The notes under the pieces were generated by a model, which searched no databases, had not been told where the DNA came from, and saw only the letters and a program-made list of their open reading frames with translations. Source: Pseudomonas marginalis (GTDB lineage: Bacteria; Pseudomonadota; Gammaproteobacteria; Pseudomonadales; Pseudomonadaceae). From it: a stretch of DNA of 64,000 nt. Below are positions 44,308-52,154 of the stretch, piece by piece (position 1 is the stretch's first letter; the number at the start of each line of letters is the position of its first letter). The stretch lies in the NCBI RefSeq assembly GCF_024169655.1, contig NZ_JALJWV010000001.1:377001-441000 (forward strand), given 5' to 3'. Made by a program: the position numbers and the translations under genes.

Positions 44308-45758
44308 TGCGTTTATCCGCGCTGAAAAATGCCGGCCGCACGCCGAGCCTACCGATGACGATCGAACTGGCGGACGCGGCGGGCCCCGGCCAACTGCAAT
44401 TGCTCAGCCTGTTGCGCGTGCTGCCGGGACAGCGCTATGTGGGCGCGGGCGTCTGGCGCGGTCGCACGGTGTTGGCCAAGTTGTTGGTGGGCAGCAAGGC
44501 GGCGCGGCATTTTCAGCGTGAGCTCAAGGGCGTGCGCCTGCTGGCCGAACAAGGCCTGACCACGCCGCTGCTGCTGGCCGATGGTTTGCAGGAAGGCGAG
44601 GGCGGCTGGCTGCTGTTTGAGTTTATCGACGGCGCCGAAAGCCTGGCCGATGCCTGGCAGGCGGTCGAAGGCCTGCCGCCGTTGGCCGATGAGCAGACCG
44701 CCGTGCTCGCTGAAGCGCTGGGCGCGATTGCCCGCATGCACGCCAAGGGCCTGTGGCAGGAAGACCTGCACCTGGACAACCTGCTGCGCCAGGGTGGCAA
44801 GCTGTACCTGATCGATGGTGCCGGGATCTGCGTGGAACAGGCGGGCCAGCCGCTGTCGCGCAACCGGGTGCTGGAAAATCTCGGCGTGTTTTTCGCCCAG
44901 TTGCCGAAAAACCTCGCGCCGTTTACCGAAGAATTGCTGGTGTATTACTTGCTGAGCAACGGCGAGCACGCGTTACCGCTGGAAGCCCTGGAGAAACAGG
45001 TGCGCAAGGTCAGCATCTGGCGCCTGAAGGACTTCCTCGACAAGGTCGGCCGCGAATGCACGCTGTTCAGCGTCGTGCGCGGCGCGTTTGGCTTGCGGGC
45101 GATCCGTCGCGAGGAAGAGCCCGCGATGCTGCCGGTACTGGAACAGGCCGATGCGTTGCTCGAGCAGGGGCATTTGTACAAGACCGGCGGTGCGGCCAGC
45201 GTGGCCAAGGTCGAGGTGGCTGGCCGCCCGCTGGTGATCAAACGTTACAACATCAAGGGCTTCGCCCATTGGCTCAAGCGTTTCTGGCGCCCGAGCCGCG
45301 CCTGGCATTCCTGGCGCGAAGGCAATCGCCTGGCGTTCCTCGGCATTGCCACGCCCAAGCCGCTGGCCGTGCTGGAAAAACGTTTTTTCTGGCTGCGCAG
45401 CCGTGCTTACCTGGTCACTGAATACCTGCCAGGACCGGACATTATCGAACGTTTCGCGCCGTATGTGGAGCAGGGCGACGCGCCTGAAAACGAACTGCTG
45501 GCGCTGGACCAGCTGTTCGCCGAGCTGATCCGCGAGCGCATCAGCCATGGCGATTTCAAGGGCCACAACCTGTTCTGGCACGACGGCCGCTGGGCCTTGA
45601 TCGACCTCGATGCGATGTGCCAGCACCGCTCCGACGCCAGCTTCGCCCCAGCGTTCGCCAAGGACCGCGCGCGCTTCATGCGTAATTGGCCGCAAGACAG
45701 CGCGCTGTATCAGGTCATCGATCAGCGTTTACCGAGGGAGGTCGGCGGCGCCGGTTGA
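44307..45758 (+). CDS. Tandem double-kinase protein of the LPS core locus
   Basis: 483 residues made of two kinase-like halves. The N-terminal half has QEDLHLDNLL (Asp153, Asn158) and YLIDGAGI; the C-terminal half has Lys312 (LVIKRYN), SHGDFKGHNLF (Asp416, Asn421) and LIDLDAM (Asp433). Both catalytic loops are complete, although the second half has the better preserved ATP Lys. Corresponds to PA5006 by position. It ends the seven-gene operon; its TGATG overlap couples it to wapQ. Substrate unknown, presumably core heptose or its phosphates. Confidence 0.85.
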   Translation: MRLSALKNAGRTPSLPMTIELADAAGPGQLQLLSLLRVLPGQRYVGAGVWRGRTVLAKLLVGSKAARHFQRELKGVRLLAEQGLTTPLLLADGLQEGEGGWLLFEFIDGAESLADAWQAVEGLPPLADEQTAVLAEALGAIARMHAKGLWQEDLHLDNLLRQGGKLYLIDGAGICVEQAGQPLSRNRVLENLGVFFAQLPKNLAPFTEELLVYYLLSNGEHALPLEALEKQVRKVSIWRLKDFLDKVGRECTLFSVVRGAFGLRAIRREEEPAMLPVLEQADALLEQGHLYKTGGAASVAKVEVAGRPLVIKRYNIKGFAHWLKRFWRPSRAWHSWREGNRLAFLGIATPKPLAVLEKRFFWLRSRAYLVTEYLPGPDIIERFAPYVEQGDAPENELLALDQLFAELIRERISHGDFKGHNLFWHDGRWALIDLDAMCQHRSDASFAPAFAKDRARFMRNWPQDSALYQVIDQRLPREVGGAG

Positions 45759-45786
45759 AGCGGGCCTATCGGGGCAAGCCCCCGCT
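45759..45786. repeat. Possible short REP-like palindrome
   Basis: AGCGGG and CCCGCT flank GGGGCAAGCCCC, giving a compact hairpin that begins just after the double-kinase stop. The core resembles the REP consensus but the outer arm is short; it may also act as a terminator for the core operon. Confidence 0.4.
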
Positions 45787-45833
45787 AAGCCTCCTTGACG
45801 CTTGCCGCTAACAGCTTCTATCTGCTTTTAAGC

Positions 45834-45902
45834 TATAATCCCGCCCTTTAGCTGTTTCTCGCCCAGGCGAGAGGCACACTTTTTTCAGGCGTAACGCGCC
45901 TG
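45834..45902 (+). promoter_or_regulatory. Promoter -10 and structured leader of the carbamoyltransferase gene
   Basis: A perfect TATAAT at 45834-45839 has no good -35 at 17 bases. The expected leader holds two hairpins, TCTCGCC/GGCGAGA (45857-45872) and CAGGCG/CGCCTG (45886-45902), with a run of six T between them (45880-45885). The first hairpin plus T-run could attenuate transcription. The leader is about 85 bases long. Confidence 0.5.
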
Positions 45903-45930
45903 CATGCAGACTAAAAGAGGCTAGACCCCT

Positions 45931-47688
45931 GTGGCATTGACGATTCTTGGCCTGTCCGGCGCCCTTAGCCATGATCCTTCCGCAGCCCTGTATATCGACG
46001 GCAAGCTGATCGCGGCCGCCGAAGAAGAACGCTTCGTGCGCGACAAGCATGCAAAGCACCGCATGCCCTACGAGTCGGCGAAGTTCTGCCTGGAACAGGC
46101 CGGCATCAAGCCTTCCGACGTTGACGTGGTCGCGATCCCGTTCGCACCGATCAGCCTGTTCGGTGAAGCGCGTTGGCACTATGCCAAGCGTTACTGGTAC
46201 GCCCCGGACCGCGCTCTCGATGCGATCCTGATGGGCAACCGGCGCTACAAGCGCTACCGCAACAAGATCGTCTGGTGCCTGGAGCAACTGGGCTTCGATC
46301 CGAAGAAAATCAAGATCGAGCCGGTTGAACACCACTTGGCCCACGCCTCCAGTGCCTACCACTGCTCCGGCTTCAAGGAGAAAACCGCGATCCTGGGGAT
46401 CGACGGCAAGGGTGAGTACGCCACCACGTTCTTCGGCTACGGCGAAAACGGCAAGATCCACAAGATCAAGGAATTCTACGATCCGGACTCCCTCGGCGGC
46501 CTGTACGGCGCGGTCACCGAGTTCCTCGGTTTCGAGATGCTCGACGGTGAGTTCAAGGTCATGGGCATGGCGCCCTATGGCGACGCCAGCAAGTACGATT
46601 TCTCGCGCCTGGCCTCCTTTGAAAACGGCGAGCTGGTGATCAACACCGACTATGCCAACGTCATCGGCCTGCGTCGCTACAAAGAGAAGGGCAAGGGTTT
46701 CTACTTCTCGCCGAAGCTGATCGAGTGGCTGGGGCCCAAGCGCGAAGGCGATATCGCCGACGAACCGTACATCCACTACGCGGCGAGCATGCAGGCGCTG
46801 TTCGAGAAGCTGTCCCTGCAGATGATCGACCACTACCTGGGCGACATCCTCAAGGAAACCGGCAAGCTGGCCTTCGCTGGCGGCTGTGCGCTGAACGTCA
46901 AGCTGAACCAGAAGATCATTGCCCGTGACGACGTGAAGGAGCTGTTCGTGCAGCCGGCGTCCGGCGATGCCGGCACCGCCGTGGGCGCAGCCGCTTACGT
47001 GTCCCATGCCCGTGGTGTGCCGGTGGAGAAGATGGAACACGTCTACCTCGGCCCGTCCTACAGCAACGAAGACGTGATCGCCGCTTGCGCCAAGCACCCG
47101 AGCAAGCCGGACTGGCGCAAGATCGACAGCATGCCTAAACGCATCGCCAAGATCATGGTCGACGGCAACCCGGTGGCCTGGTTCCAGGGCCGCATGGAGT
47201 TCGGTCCGCGTGCCTTGGGCGGTCGTTCGATCATCGGTTGCCCGAGCGCCACCGGCGTGGCTGACCGCATCAACCATCAGATCAAGTTCCGCGAGCGCTG
47301 GAGGCCTTTCTGCCCGTCGATGCTCGACACCGTGGCTCCGCTGATGATCAAGGTCGATCACCCGGCGCCGTTCATGACCTTCACCTTTGAAGTGTCGGAA
47401 GAGTGGAAGACCCGCGTACCGGAAGTGGTCCATGAAGATGGCACGTCCCGCGCCCAGGTGCTCAAGCGCGAATACAACCCGCGCTACTACGACATGATGA
47501 AAGAGCTGGAAGTGCTGACCGGTAACGGCGTGTCCCTGAACACCTCGCTCAACCGTCGTGGCGAAGCGATGATCTGCTCGCCGACCGACGCGCTGAACAT
47601 GTTCTTCGGTTCCGACCTGCAGTACCTGATCATGGAAGACATCCTGGTGGTCAAGGACGGCGTGGACCCTTATGACGCTGTGGTTTAA
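45931..47688 (+). CDS. wapO: LPS core carbamoyltransferase (NodU/CmcH family)
   Basis: 585 residues, starting GTG. The N-terminal ASKHA-like carbamoyl adenylate domain shows [39 protein letters not shown]; the C-terminal half has [14 protein letters not shown] and [16 protein letters not shown]. These enzymes move a carbamoyl group from carbamoyl-phosphate via an adenylate; the P. aeruginosa homologue (PA5005) carbamoylates HepII. The start GTG at 45931 is followed by [14 protein letters not shown] as in the family. The mig-14 gene begins at the next base after its stop. Confidence 0.9.
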   Translation: MALTILGLSGALSHDPSAALYIDGKLIAAAEEERFVRDKHAKHRMPYESAKFCLEQAGIKPSDVDVVAIPFAPISLFGEARWHYAKRYWYAPDRALDAILMGNRRYKRYRNKIVWCLEQLGFDPKKIKIEPVEHHLAHASSAYHCSGFKEKTAILGIDGKGEYATTFFGYGENGKIHKIKEFYDPDSLGGLYGAVTEFLGFEMLDGEFKVMGMAPYGDASKYDFSRLASFENGELVINTDYANVIGLRRYKEKGKGFYFSPKLIEWLGPKREGDIADEPYIHYAASMQALFEKLSLQMIDHYLGDILKETGKLAFAGGCALNVKLNQKIIARDDVKELFVQPASGDAGTAVGAAAYVSHARGVPVEKMEHVYLGPSYSNEDVIAACAKHPSKPDWRKIDSMPKRIAKIMVDGNPVAWFQGRMEFGPRALGGRSIIGCPSATGVADRINHQIKFRERWRPFCPSMLDTVAPLMIKVDHPAPFMTFTFEVSEEWKTRVPEVVHEDGTSRAQVLKREYNPRYYDMMKELEVLTGNGVSLNTSLNRRGEAMICSPTDALNMFFGSDLQYLIMEDILVVKDGVDPYDAVV

Positions 47689-48585
47689 ATGCTGAATCGC
47701 TTCCAGGGTTGGCGTGAACGCGGCTGGGTGCCTGTCGAGGCCGAGGTTTACGCCCAGGCCTGGCAGCGGTTTGGCGGCAGCGTGGCGACGCATCCGCTGA
47801 TCGTCGAACGGTTGGCGGATCTGGCGCAGATTCCGGTGCGGTACCTGGGCTGGGAGCAGGACGGCGAACTCAAAGGCGCGATTGCCACCTGGGGGCGCGA
47901 CCTGGCCTTGTCCAAGGACGTGCTCAAGCGCAGCGGCAAGAAAGGTGTGTTTGATCTGGGCAATGCCGAAATCATCCTGCCGATTGCAACTGACGCGCTG
48001 TTGCCGGTACGTCATCGTGGGCGCTACCTGTCGGCGTTGAACGAGGGGCGCGTCAGCACCCTCAAGCCCCAGGCCGAGCAGTTGGCCATGGCGCGCATCC
48101 CGGAAGACCTGTCGAAGAAGTTTCGCTACAACCAGCGCCGCGAATTGCGATTGCTGGAAGAGGCGGGCGGCGTGGTGCGGGCGGTGAGTGAGTTTTCCAG
48201 CAGCGAGCTGGCGGCGATCTACTGCGACCTGTTCCAGCGCCGCTGGGGCTTCCCGGCTACCGGTGCCGAGCATCTGGCGCAGGTGCTGGGCTTGCTCAAG
48301 GAGTTCCTGGTGGGCTCGGTACTGTTTCTCAACGATGCGCCGATTGCCGTGCAACTGGTGTATCGCGTCGAGGCGCCCGAGTGGGTCAGCATCGAATACG
48401 TTAACGGCGGTGTCGACCCCGAGACCCGTGCTTTCAGCCCCGGCAGCGTGTTGAGTTTCCTCAATACGCAAAGCGCCTGGGAACAGGCGCGGGCGGTGGA
48501 TAAGCCGCTGCGCTTTTCTTTCGGGCGGGCCGATCGTGAATACAAGGAGCGTTGGTGCAACCCGGTGCCGGTGTTCAGCCTATGA
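47689..48585 (+). CDS. mig-14: Mig-14-like protein (antimicrobial peptide resistance)
   Basis: 298 residues with a GNAT-like (FemAB-type) second half (FRYNQRRELRLLEEAG, YCDLFQRRWGFPATG, SVLFLNDAPIAVQLVYRVE). Mig-14 proteins help resist cationic antimicrobial peptides in Salmonella and P. aeruginosa and sit at the inner membrane; the reaction is not known. ATG directly follows the TAA of the carbamoyltransferase, and its stop overlaps the next gene (ATGA), so all are co-translated. Confidence 0.88.
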   Translation: MLNRFQGWRERGWVPVEAEVYAQAWQRFGGSVATHPLIVERLADLAQIPVRYLGWEQDGELKGAIATWGRDLALSKDVLKRSGKKGVFDLGNAEIILPIATDALLPVRHRGRYLSALNEGRVSTLKPQAEQLAMARIPEDLSKKFRYNQRRELRLLEEAGGVVRAVSEFSSSELAAIYCDLFQRRWGFPATGAEHLAQVLGLLKEFLVGSVLFLNDAPIAVQLVYRVEAPEWVSIEYVNGGVDPETRAFSPGSVLSFLNTQSAWEQARAVDKPLRFSFGRADREYKERWCNPVPVFSL

Positions 48586-49988
48586 GCCGCAAACAGCAAC
48601 TGCTCAAGCGTCATCGGCGCACCAAGCGCATCGCGCTGCTGATCGCCCTGCTGGTGCTGATCGCGGCCGGCGTGCTCGTGGCGTGGTGGCTGCCGTTGAT
48701 CCTGGCGATGGTGCTGTGGGCCGCCCATGAAGCCTGGTTTGCCGATCACCTGTTCTATTCGCCCAACGAGGATTATGCCTACGCGTTCTCCCACGACAGT
48801 GAGCAGCCAGGCCTGCGCCTGGACGCGGGACGGTTGGTGCTGGATGCACCGCTGGCAGCGGACGACACGCTGATCGTCGGCATCGAGCTGAAAAGCTCGT
48901 GGCTCGGGCGTTTCATCGACCCAGCGGTGGAGCTGCTGGGCCTGGACACGCCGGACCGGCAAGTGTTCGAGCGTGGCGTCGCCGGGCGGCGTTACCTCAA
49001 CCTGACAGGCGCCGCCGACGCGTTGGCCGCCGGCAAGCTGCAGTTGCGCGGGCGTTTTTGCCGGATCAACGGCCAGCCGACGCTCTGGCGTTTCCGCCAG
49101 CCGGATTATCGCCAGCAACGCGTGATGGTGATTGCGCCCCATGCCGACGACGCTGAACTGGCTGCGTTCAGCTTGTACAGCCAGGCGGCCGAAAGCTGGA
49201 TCGTCACGCTGACCGCTGGTGAAATCGAAGCCGAACATTATCAACAGATGGGGCTGCCCAAGGCGCAAGCGGCGCGAATCAAAGGGCGCCTGCGGGCCTG
49301 GGACAGCATTGCGGTGCCGCGCTGGGCCGGCGTTCCCGAGGCGCAGTGCGTGCAATTGGGTTACTTCTGCATGCAGTTGGCGGCCATGCAGGCCGCGCCG
49401 GACCAGCCTCAAGCCTCCCGCGAGGCGCAATTGAGCGATACGCGGCTGTTTCGCCAGTTCAATGCTTATACGCTGCCCGGTGACGTAGACGGTGCGCCGA
49501 CCTGGCACAACCTGATCGCCGACCTGCGCGCGCTGCTGCTCAAGGCGCGGCCGCAGGTGATCGTGCTGCCGACGCCATTGCTTGACCCGCACGCCGACCA
49601 TATCTGCGCGCATGCGGCGATGCTGGAAGCCCTGGACGGCCTGGCGTGGCAGCCCGACACATTGCTTGGCTACGCCAATCACTTGCATGATAACGACCGC
49701 TGGCCCATGGGCGACTCGGGTGCCGGCGTGGCCCTGCCGCCGCGTTTCGATTCAGCGGACGAACTGGTTCCTTGCAGCTTCACGCTCGCCTTGGACCAGC
49801 AGCAGGACAAGGCCATGGCCCTGGGCATGATGCACGACCTGCAACCGCGCGCGCCGTTCAAGCGCCGTGTGCGTCGCTGGTTGCAACAGGTGCTGGCCGG
49901 GCGTAGCCCATCGCCCTACGGAGAGAACGAATTCTTCCGCAAGGCTGTACGTCGTCATGAGTTGCTGTGGGTCCTGAAGCAGGACTGA
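48582..49988 (+). CDS. dnpA: PIG-L family de-N-acetylase (DnpA-like), membrane-anchored
   Basis: 468 residues. After a basic N-terminus and two hydrophobic segments (about 18-50) comes a beta-rich part and then a PIG-L/LmbE deacetylase with PHADDAELAAF (metal site) at about residue 185 and LDPHADHICAH at about 345. Family members remove acetyl from N-acetylglucosamine groups; P. aeruginosa DnpA (PA5002) acts on the LPS core region and affects antibiotic persistence. Overlaps mig-14 by four bases. Confidence 0.87.
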   Translation: MSRKQQLLKRHRRTKRIALLIALLVLIAAGVLVAWWLPLILAMVLWAAHEAWFADHLFYSPNEDYAYAFSHDSEQPGLRLDAGRLVLDAPLAADDTLIVGIELKSSWLGRFIDPAVELLGLDTPDRQVFERGVAGRRYLNLTGAADALAAGKLQLRGRFCRINGQPTLWRFRQPDYRQQRVMVIAPHADDAELAAFSLYSQAAESWIVTLTAGEIEAEHYQQMGLPKAQAARIKGRLRAWDSIAVPRWAGVPEAQCVQLGYFCMQLAAMQAAPDQPQASREAQLSDTRLFRQFNAYTLPGDVDGAPTWHNLIADLRALLLKARPQVIVLPTPLLDPHADHICAHAAMLEALDGLAWQPDTLLGYANHLHDNDRWPMGDSGAGVALPPRFDSADELVPCSFTLALDQQQDKAMALGMMHDLQPRAPFKRRVRRWLQQVLAGRSPSPYGENEFFRKAVRRHELLWVLKQD

Positions 49989-50073
49989 GACCTTATTTAC
50001 GGCAGACCGCATCCGTTTGCCGCACCATTTTGCCGGGCTGCGTGCCCGCTGCCAGATCGCTGCATGGAGAGTT

Positions 50074-51222
50074 ATGAAGCCTCGTTTCAAGGTTTTGCAG
50101 TTACAACCGGACTACAACGTCAAGACCAATGATTTCGCCGACCTGGGTGAGCAGATCGTCAAATCGTTACCGGTTGAACGCTTCGAGGTGACATCGGGGT
50201 TTCTCAGTGGCCGCCCGTTACCGGGTCAGCCGCTGAGCGTGGCCGAGCACTCCCACTATTTCGAACTGCCGGAGAAGTCCCTCAAAGGCATCCGCTTTGG
50301 CGCCATGTGGCAGATCTACAAGTATTGCCGCGAGCAGAAGTTCGATGTGGTCATCTGTAACCGCTTCAAGTCGGTGAACATGATGCTGTCCCTCAACCGC
50401 TGGTTGAAGATTCCGCTGTGCATTGGCATCTCCCATGGATTTGGCGAGTACGCCCGTGGCTACCGTCGGCGTCAGACCCAGCGCTGGGTGAGCCCGGCGT
50501 GGCGTTTCGTTGGCGTGTCGGAGGCGGTGCAAGAGTACCTGGTGGCGCTCAATTGCGGGTTCACCCGTGAAAACACCACCTATGTCACCAACGCCATCGA
50601 CATCCCGCAGGCAGAAGCCTTGCAGTTGCCTCGCGATGAAGCGCGCAAGGCCTTGGGCCTGCCGCTGGAGGCGCGGATGATTGGCGCCCTGGGTCGGCTG
50701 GTGCCGATCAAAGGCCACACGCATTTGCTGCAAGCGTTCGCCACGCTCAAGGACAAATACCCGCAGGCCCAGGTGGGGATCATCGGTTCCGGCCGTGCCG
50801 AAGCCGACCTGCGTGCCGACATCGAGCGCCTGGGCCTGACCGGCCGCGCGCATCTGTTGGGCTTTCGTGAAGACGGCATGAAGTACGTGCGCGGTTTCGA
50901 TATCTGGACCATGCCGTCGCTGTTCGAAGGCCTGGGCCTGGCGCTGCTGGAAGGCATGAGCGGGCATTTGCCGGTGATTGCCTCCAACGGCCCAGCGATG
51001 CTGCCGCTGGTGCAGGGTGCGGGCGGTCTGTCCCACGATCCGGGCAACGTCGAGCAACTGGCCGCGGCGCTGGATACTTACCTGGCGCTGAGTGATGAGG
51101 AGCTGCATGCCAAGGGCGAGGAGGTGTTCCGTTACCTGGTCGCCAACCACACCCTGGATGAGTTCAAGCACAAGTACCTGACCCTGATTGAAACCGGTTT
51201 GCGTGAAGTAGGTAGAGCATGA
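50074..51222 (+). CDS. Family 4 glycosyltransferase of the LPS/exopolysaccharide core (Ssg-like)
   Basis: 382 residues, GT-B fold. Donor domain blocks GALGRLVPIKGHTHLL and PSLFEGLGLALLEGMSG (EX7E motif) are visible. Position corresponds to P. aeruginosa PA5001 (ssg), needed for core/O-antigen and swarming/biofilm traits. The start at 50074 follows GGAGAGTT and fits the family; the 86-base gap to dnpA is the longest in this run, so a separate promoter is possible. Confidence 0.85.
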   Translation: MKPRFKVLQLQPDYNVKTNDFADLGEQIVKSLPVERFEVTSGFLSGRPLPGQPLSVAEHSHYFELPEKSLKGIRFGAMWQIYKYCREQKFDVVICNRFKSVNMMLSLNRWLKIPLCIGISHGFGEYARGYRRRQTQRWVSPAWRFVGVSEAVQEYLVALNCGFTRENTTYVTNAIDIPQAEALQLPRDEARKALGLPLEARMIGALGRLVPIKGHTHLLQAFATLKDKYPQAQVGIIGSGRAEADLRADIERLGLTGRAHLLGFREDGMKYVRGFDIWTMPSLFEGLGLALLEGMSGHLPVIASNGPAMLPLVQGAGGLSHDPGNVEQLAAALDTYLALSDEELHAKGEEVFRYLVANHTLDEFKHKYLTLIETGLREVGRA

Positions 51223-52100
51223 ATCAGTCACAACCGCTGGTCTCGGTGATCATCGCGTCCTACAACCATGGCCCGTACATCGAGCAGAGCATCCTCAGTG
51301 TGCTGGGGCAGACTTATGCCAACATCGAACTGCTGGTGGTCGACGATGGCTCCAAGGATGACAGCGTCGAGCGCATCCGGCGTTTGCAGGCCGAACATGG
51401 CTTTGATTTCCAGGTCCAGCAGAACCAGGGACTGACCAATACGCTCAACGGCGCGATTGCCCGGGCCAAAGGCACGCTGATTGCGCCGTTCGGTTCCGAC
51501 GACATCATGTTGCCCGAGCGCATTGCGACCCAGGTCGCCTATATGGAAGGCAAACCCAAGGTCGGCATCTGCGCCGGCAACATCGAGTTGATCGATGGCG
51601 ATGGTCAGCCCTATCCCGACAAGAAACAGCGCCGGGACCTGCCGTTTCGCAGCCTGGACTTCGATGACCTGTTCCTCGACCGCAAACCGTTCCCGCCGGC
51701 GCCGACCCTGTTGATCCGCCGCGATGCGCTGGAGCAGGTGGGGGGCTTCGATCCGCTGATTCCCCTGGAAGATTTGCTGATCGAGTTGAAGATCACCCAC
51801 GCCGGTTACACCATCGACGTGTTGAACGTGGTCATGGCGCGCTATCGCCAGCACGCCACCAACACCTACAAAAACCACCGCTACATGATTCAGAACATCC
51901 TCAAGACGTATGGATTGTTCAGCGAACACCCGTCGTATGACGCGGTGCGCTACAACTTCCTGAACTCGATGTTCCTCAAGACCGCCGACCGCGACCGGCC
52001 GCTGGCGCGGGAGATCCTCAAGCAGATCCCGTTGAAGTTTTGGGGGCGCAAGACCCTGCGTGGGTTGCTGCGGTTGTACCTGGCGCCCCTCAGAAGCTGA
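51219..52100 (+). CDS. Family 2 glycosyltransferase (WapR-like)
   Basis: 293 residues, GT-A fold: VSVIIASYNHGPYIEQSILS, LLVVDDGSKDDS, IAPFGSDDIMLP (metal-binding DXD region) and GGFDPLIPLEDLLIELK. By position equivalent to PA5000 (WapR rhamnosyltransferase that makes the O-antigen acceptor site), but the sugar cannot be judged here. Start overlaps the preceding gene (ATGA); it ends before a bidirectional terminator shared with the ligase-kinase gene. Confidence 0.82.
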   Translation: MNQSQPLVSVIIASYNHGPYIEQSILSVLGQTYANIELLVVDDGSKDDSVERIRRLQAEHGFDFQVQQNQGLTNTLNGAIARAKGTLIAPFGSDDIMLPERIATQVAYMEGKPKVGICAGNIELIDGDGQPYPDKKQRRDLPFRSLDFDDLFLDRKPFPPAPTLLIRRDALEQVGGFDPLIPLEDLLIELKITHAGYTIDVLNVVMARYRQHATNTYKNHRYMIQNILKTYGLFSEHPSYDAVRYNFLNSMFLKTADRDRPLAREILKQIPLKFWGRKTLRGLLRLYLAPLRS

Positions 52101-52115
52101 GGCGGCGGGGCGGTG

Positions 52116-52153
52116 AAAAAAGGCGACTATCAGCGGTGATAGTCGCCTTTTTT
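52116..52153. terminator. Bidirectional intrinsic terminator
   Basis: AAAAAAGGCGACTATCA (52116-52132) and TGATAGTCGCCTTTTTT (52137-52153) pair perfectly over 17 bases with a GCGG loop. It has U-runs on both strands and serves both converging genes. Confidence 0.97.
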
Positions 52154-52154
52154 A

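Noticed and set aside
45794..45799. TTGACG as a -35 for the TATAAT at 45834
   Set aside because: The 34-base distance is far too long for a sigma-70 promoter.
45808..48471. A very long antisense frame (887 codons) over wapO and mig-14
   Set aside because: Shadow frame of GC-rich coding DNA: His/Gln/Val/Gly-rich translation with no family resemblance, opposite well-recognised genes.
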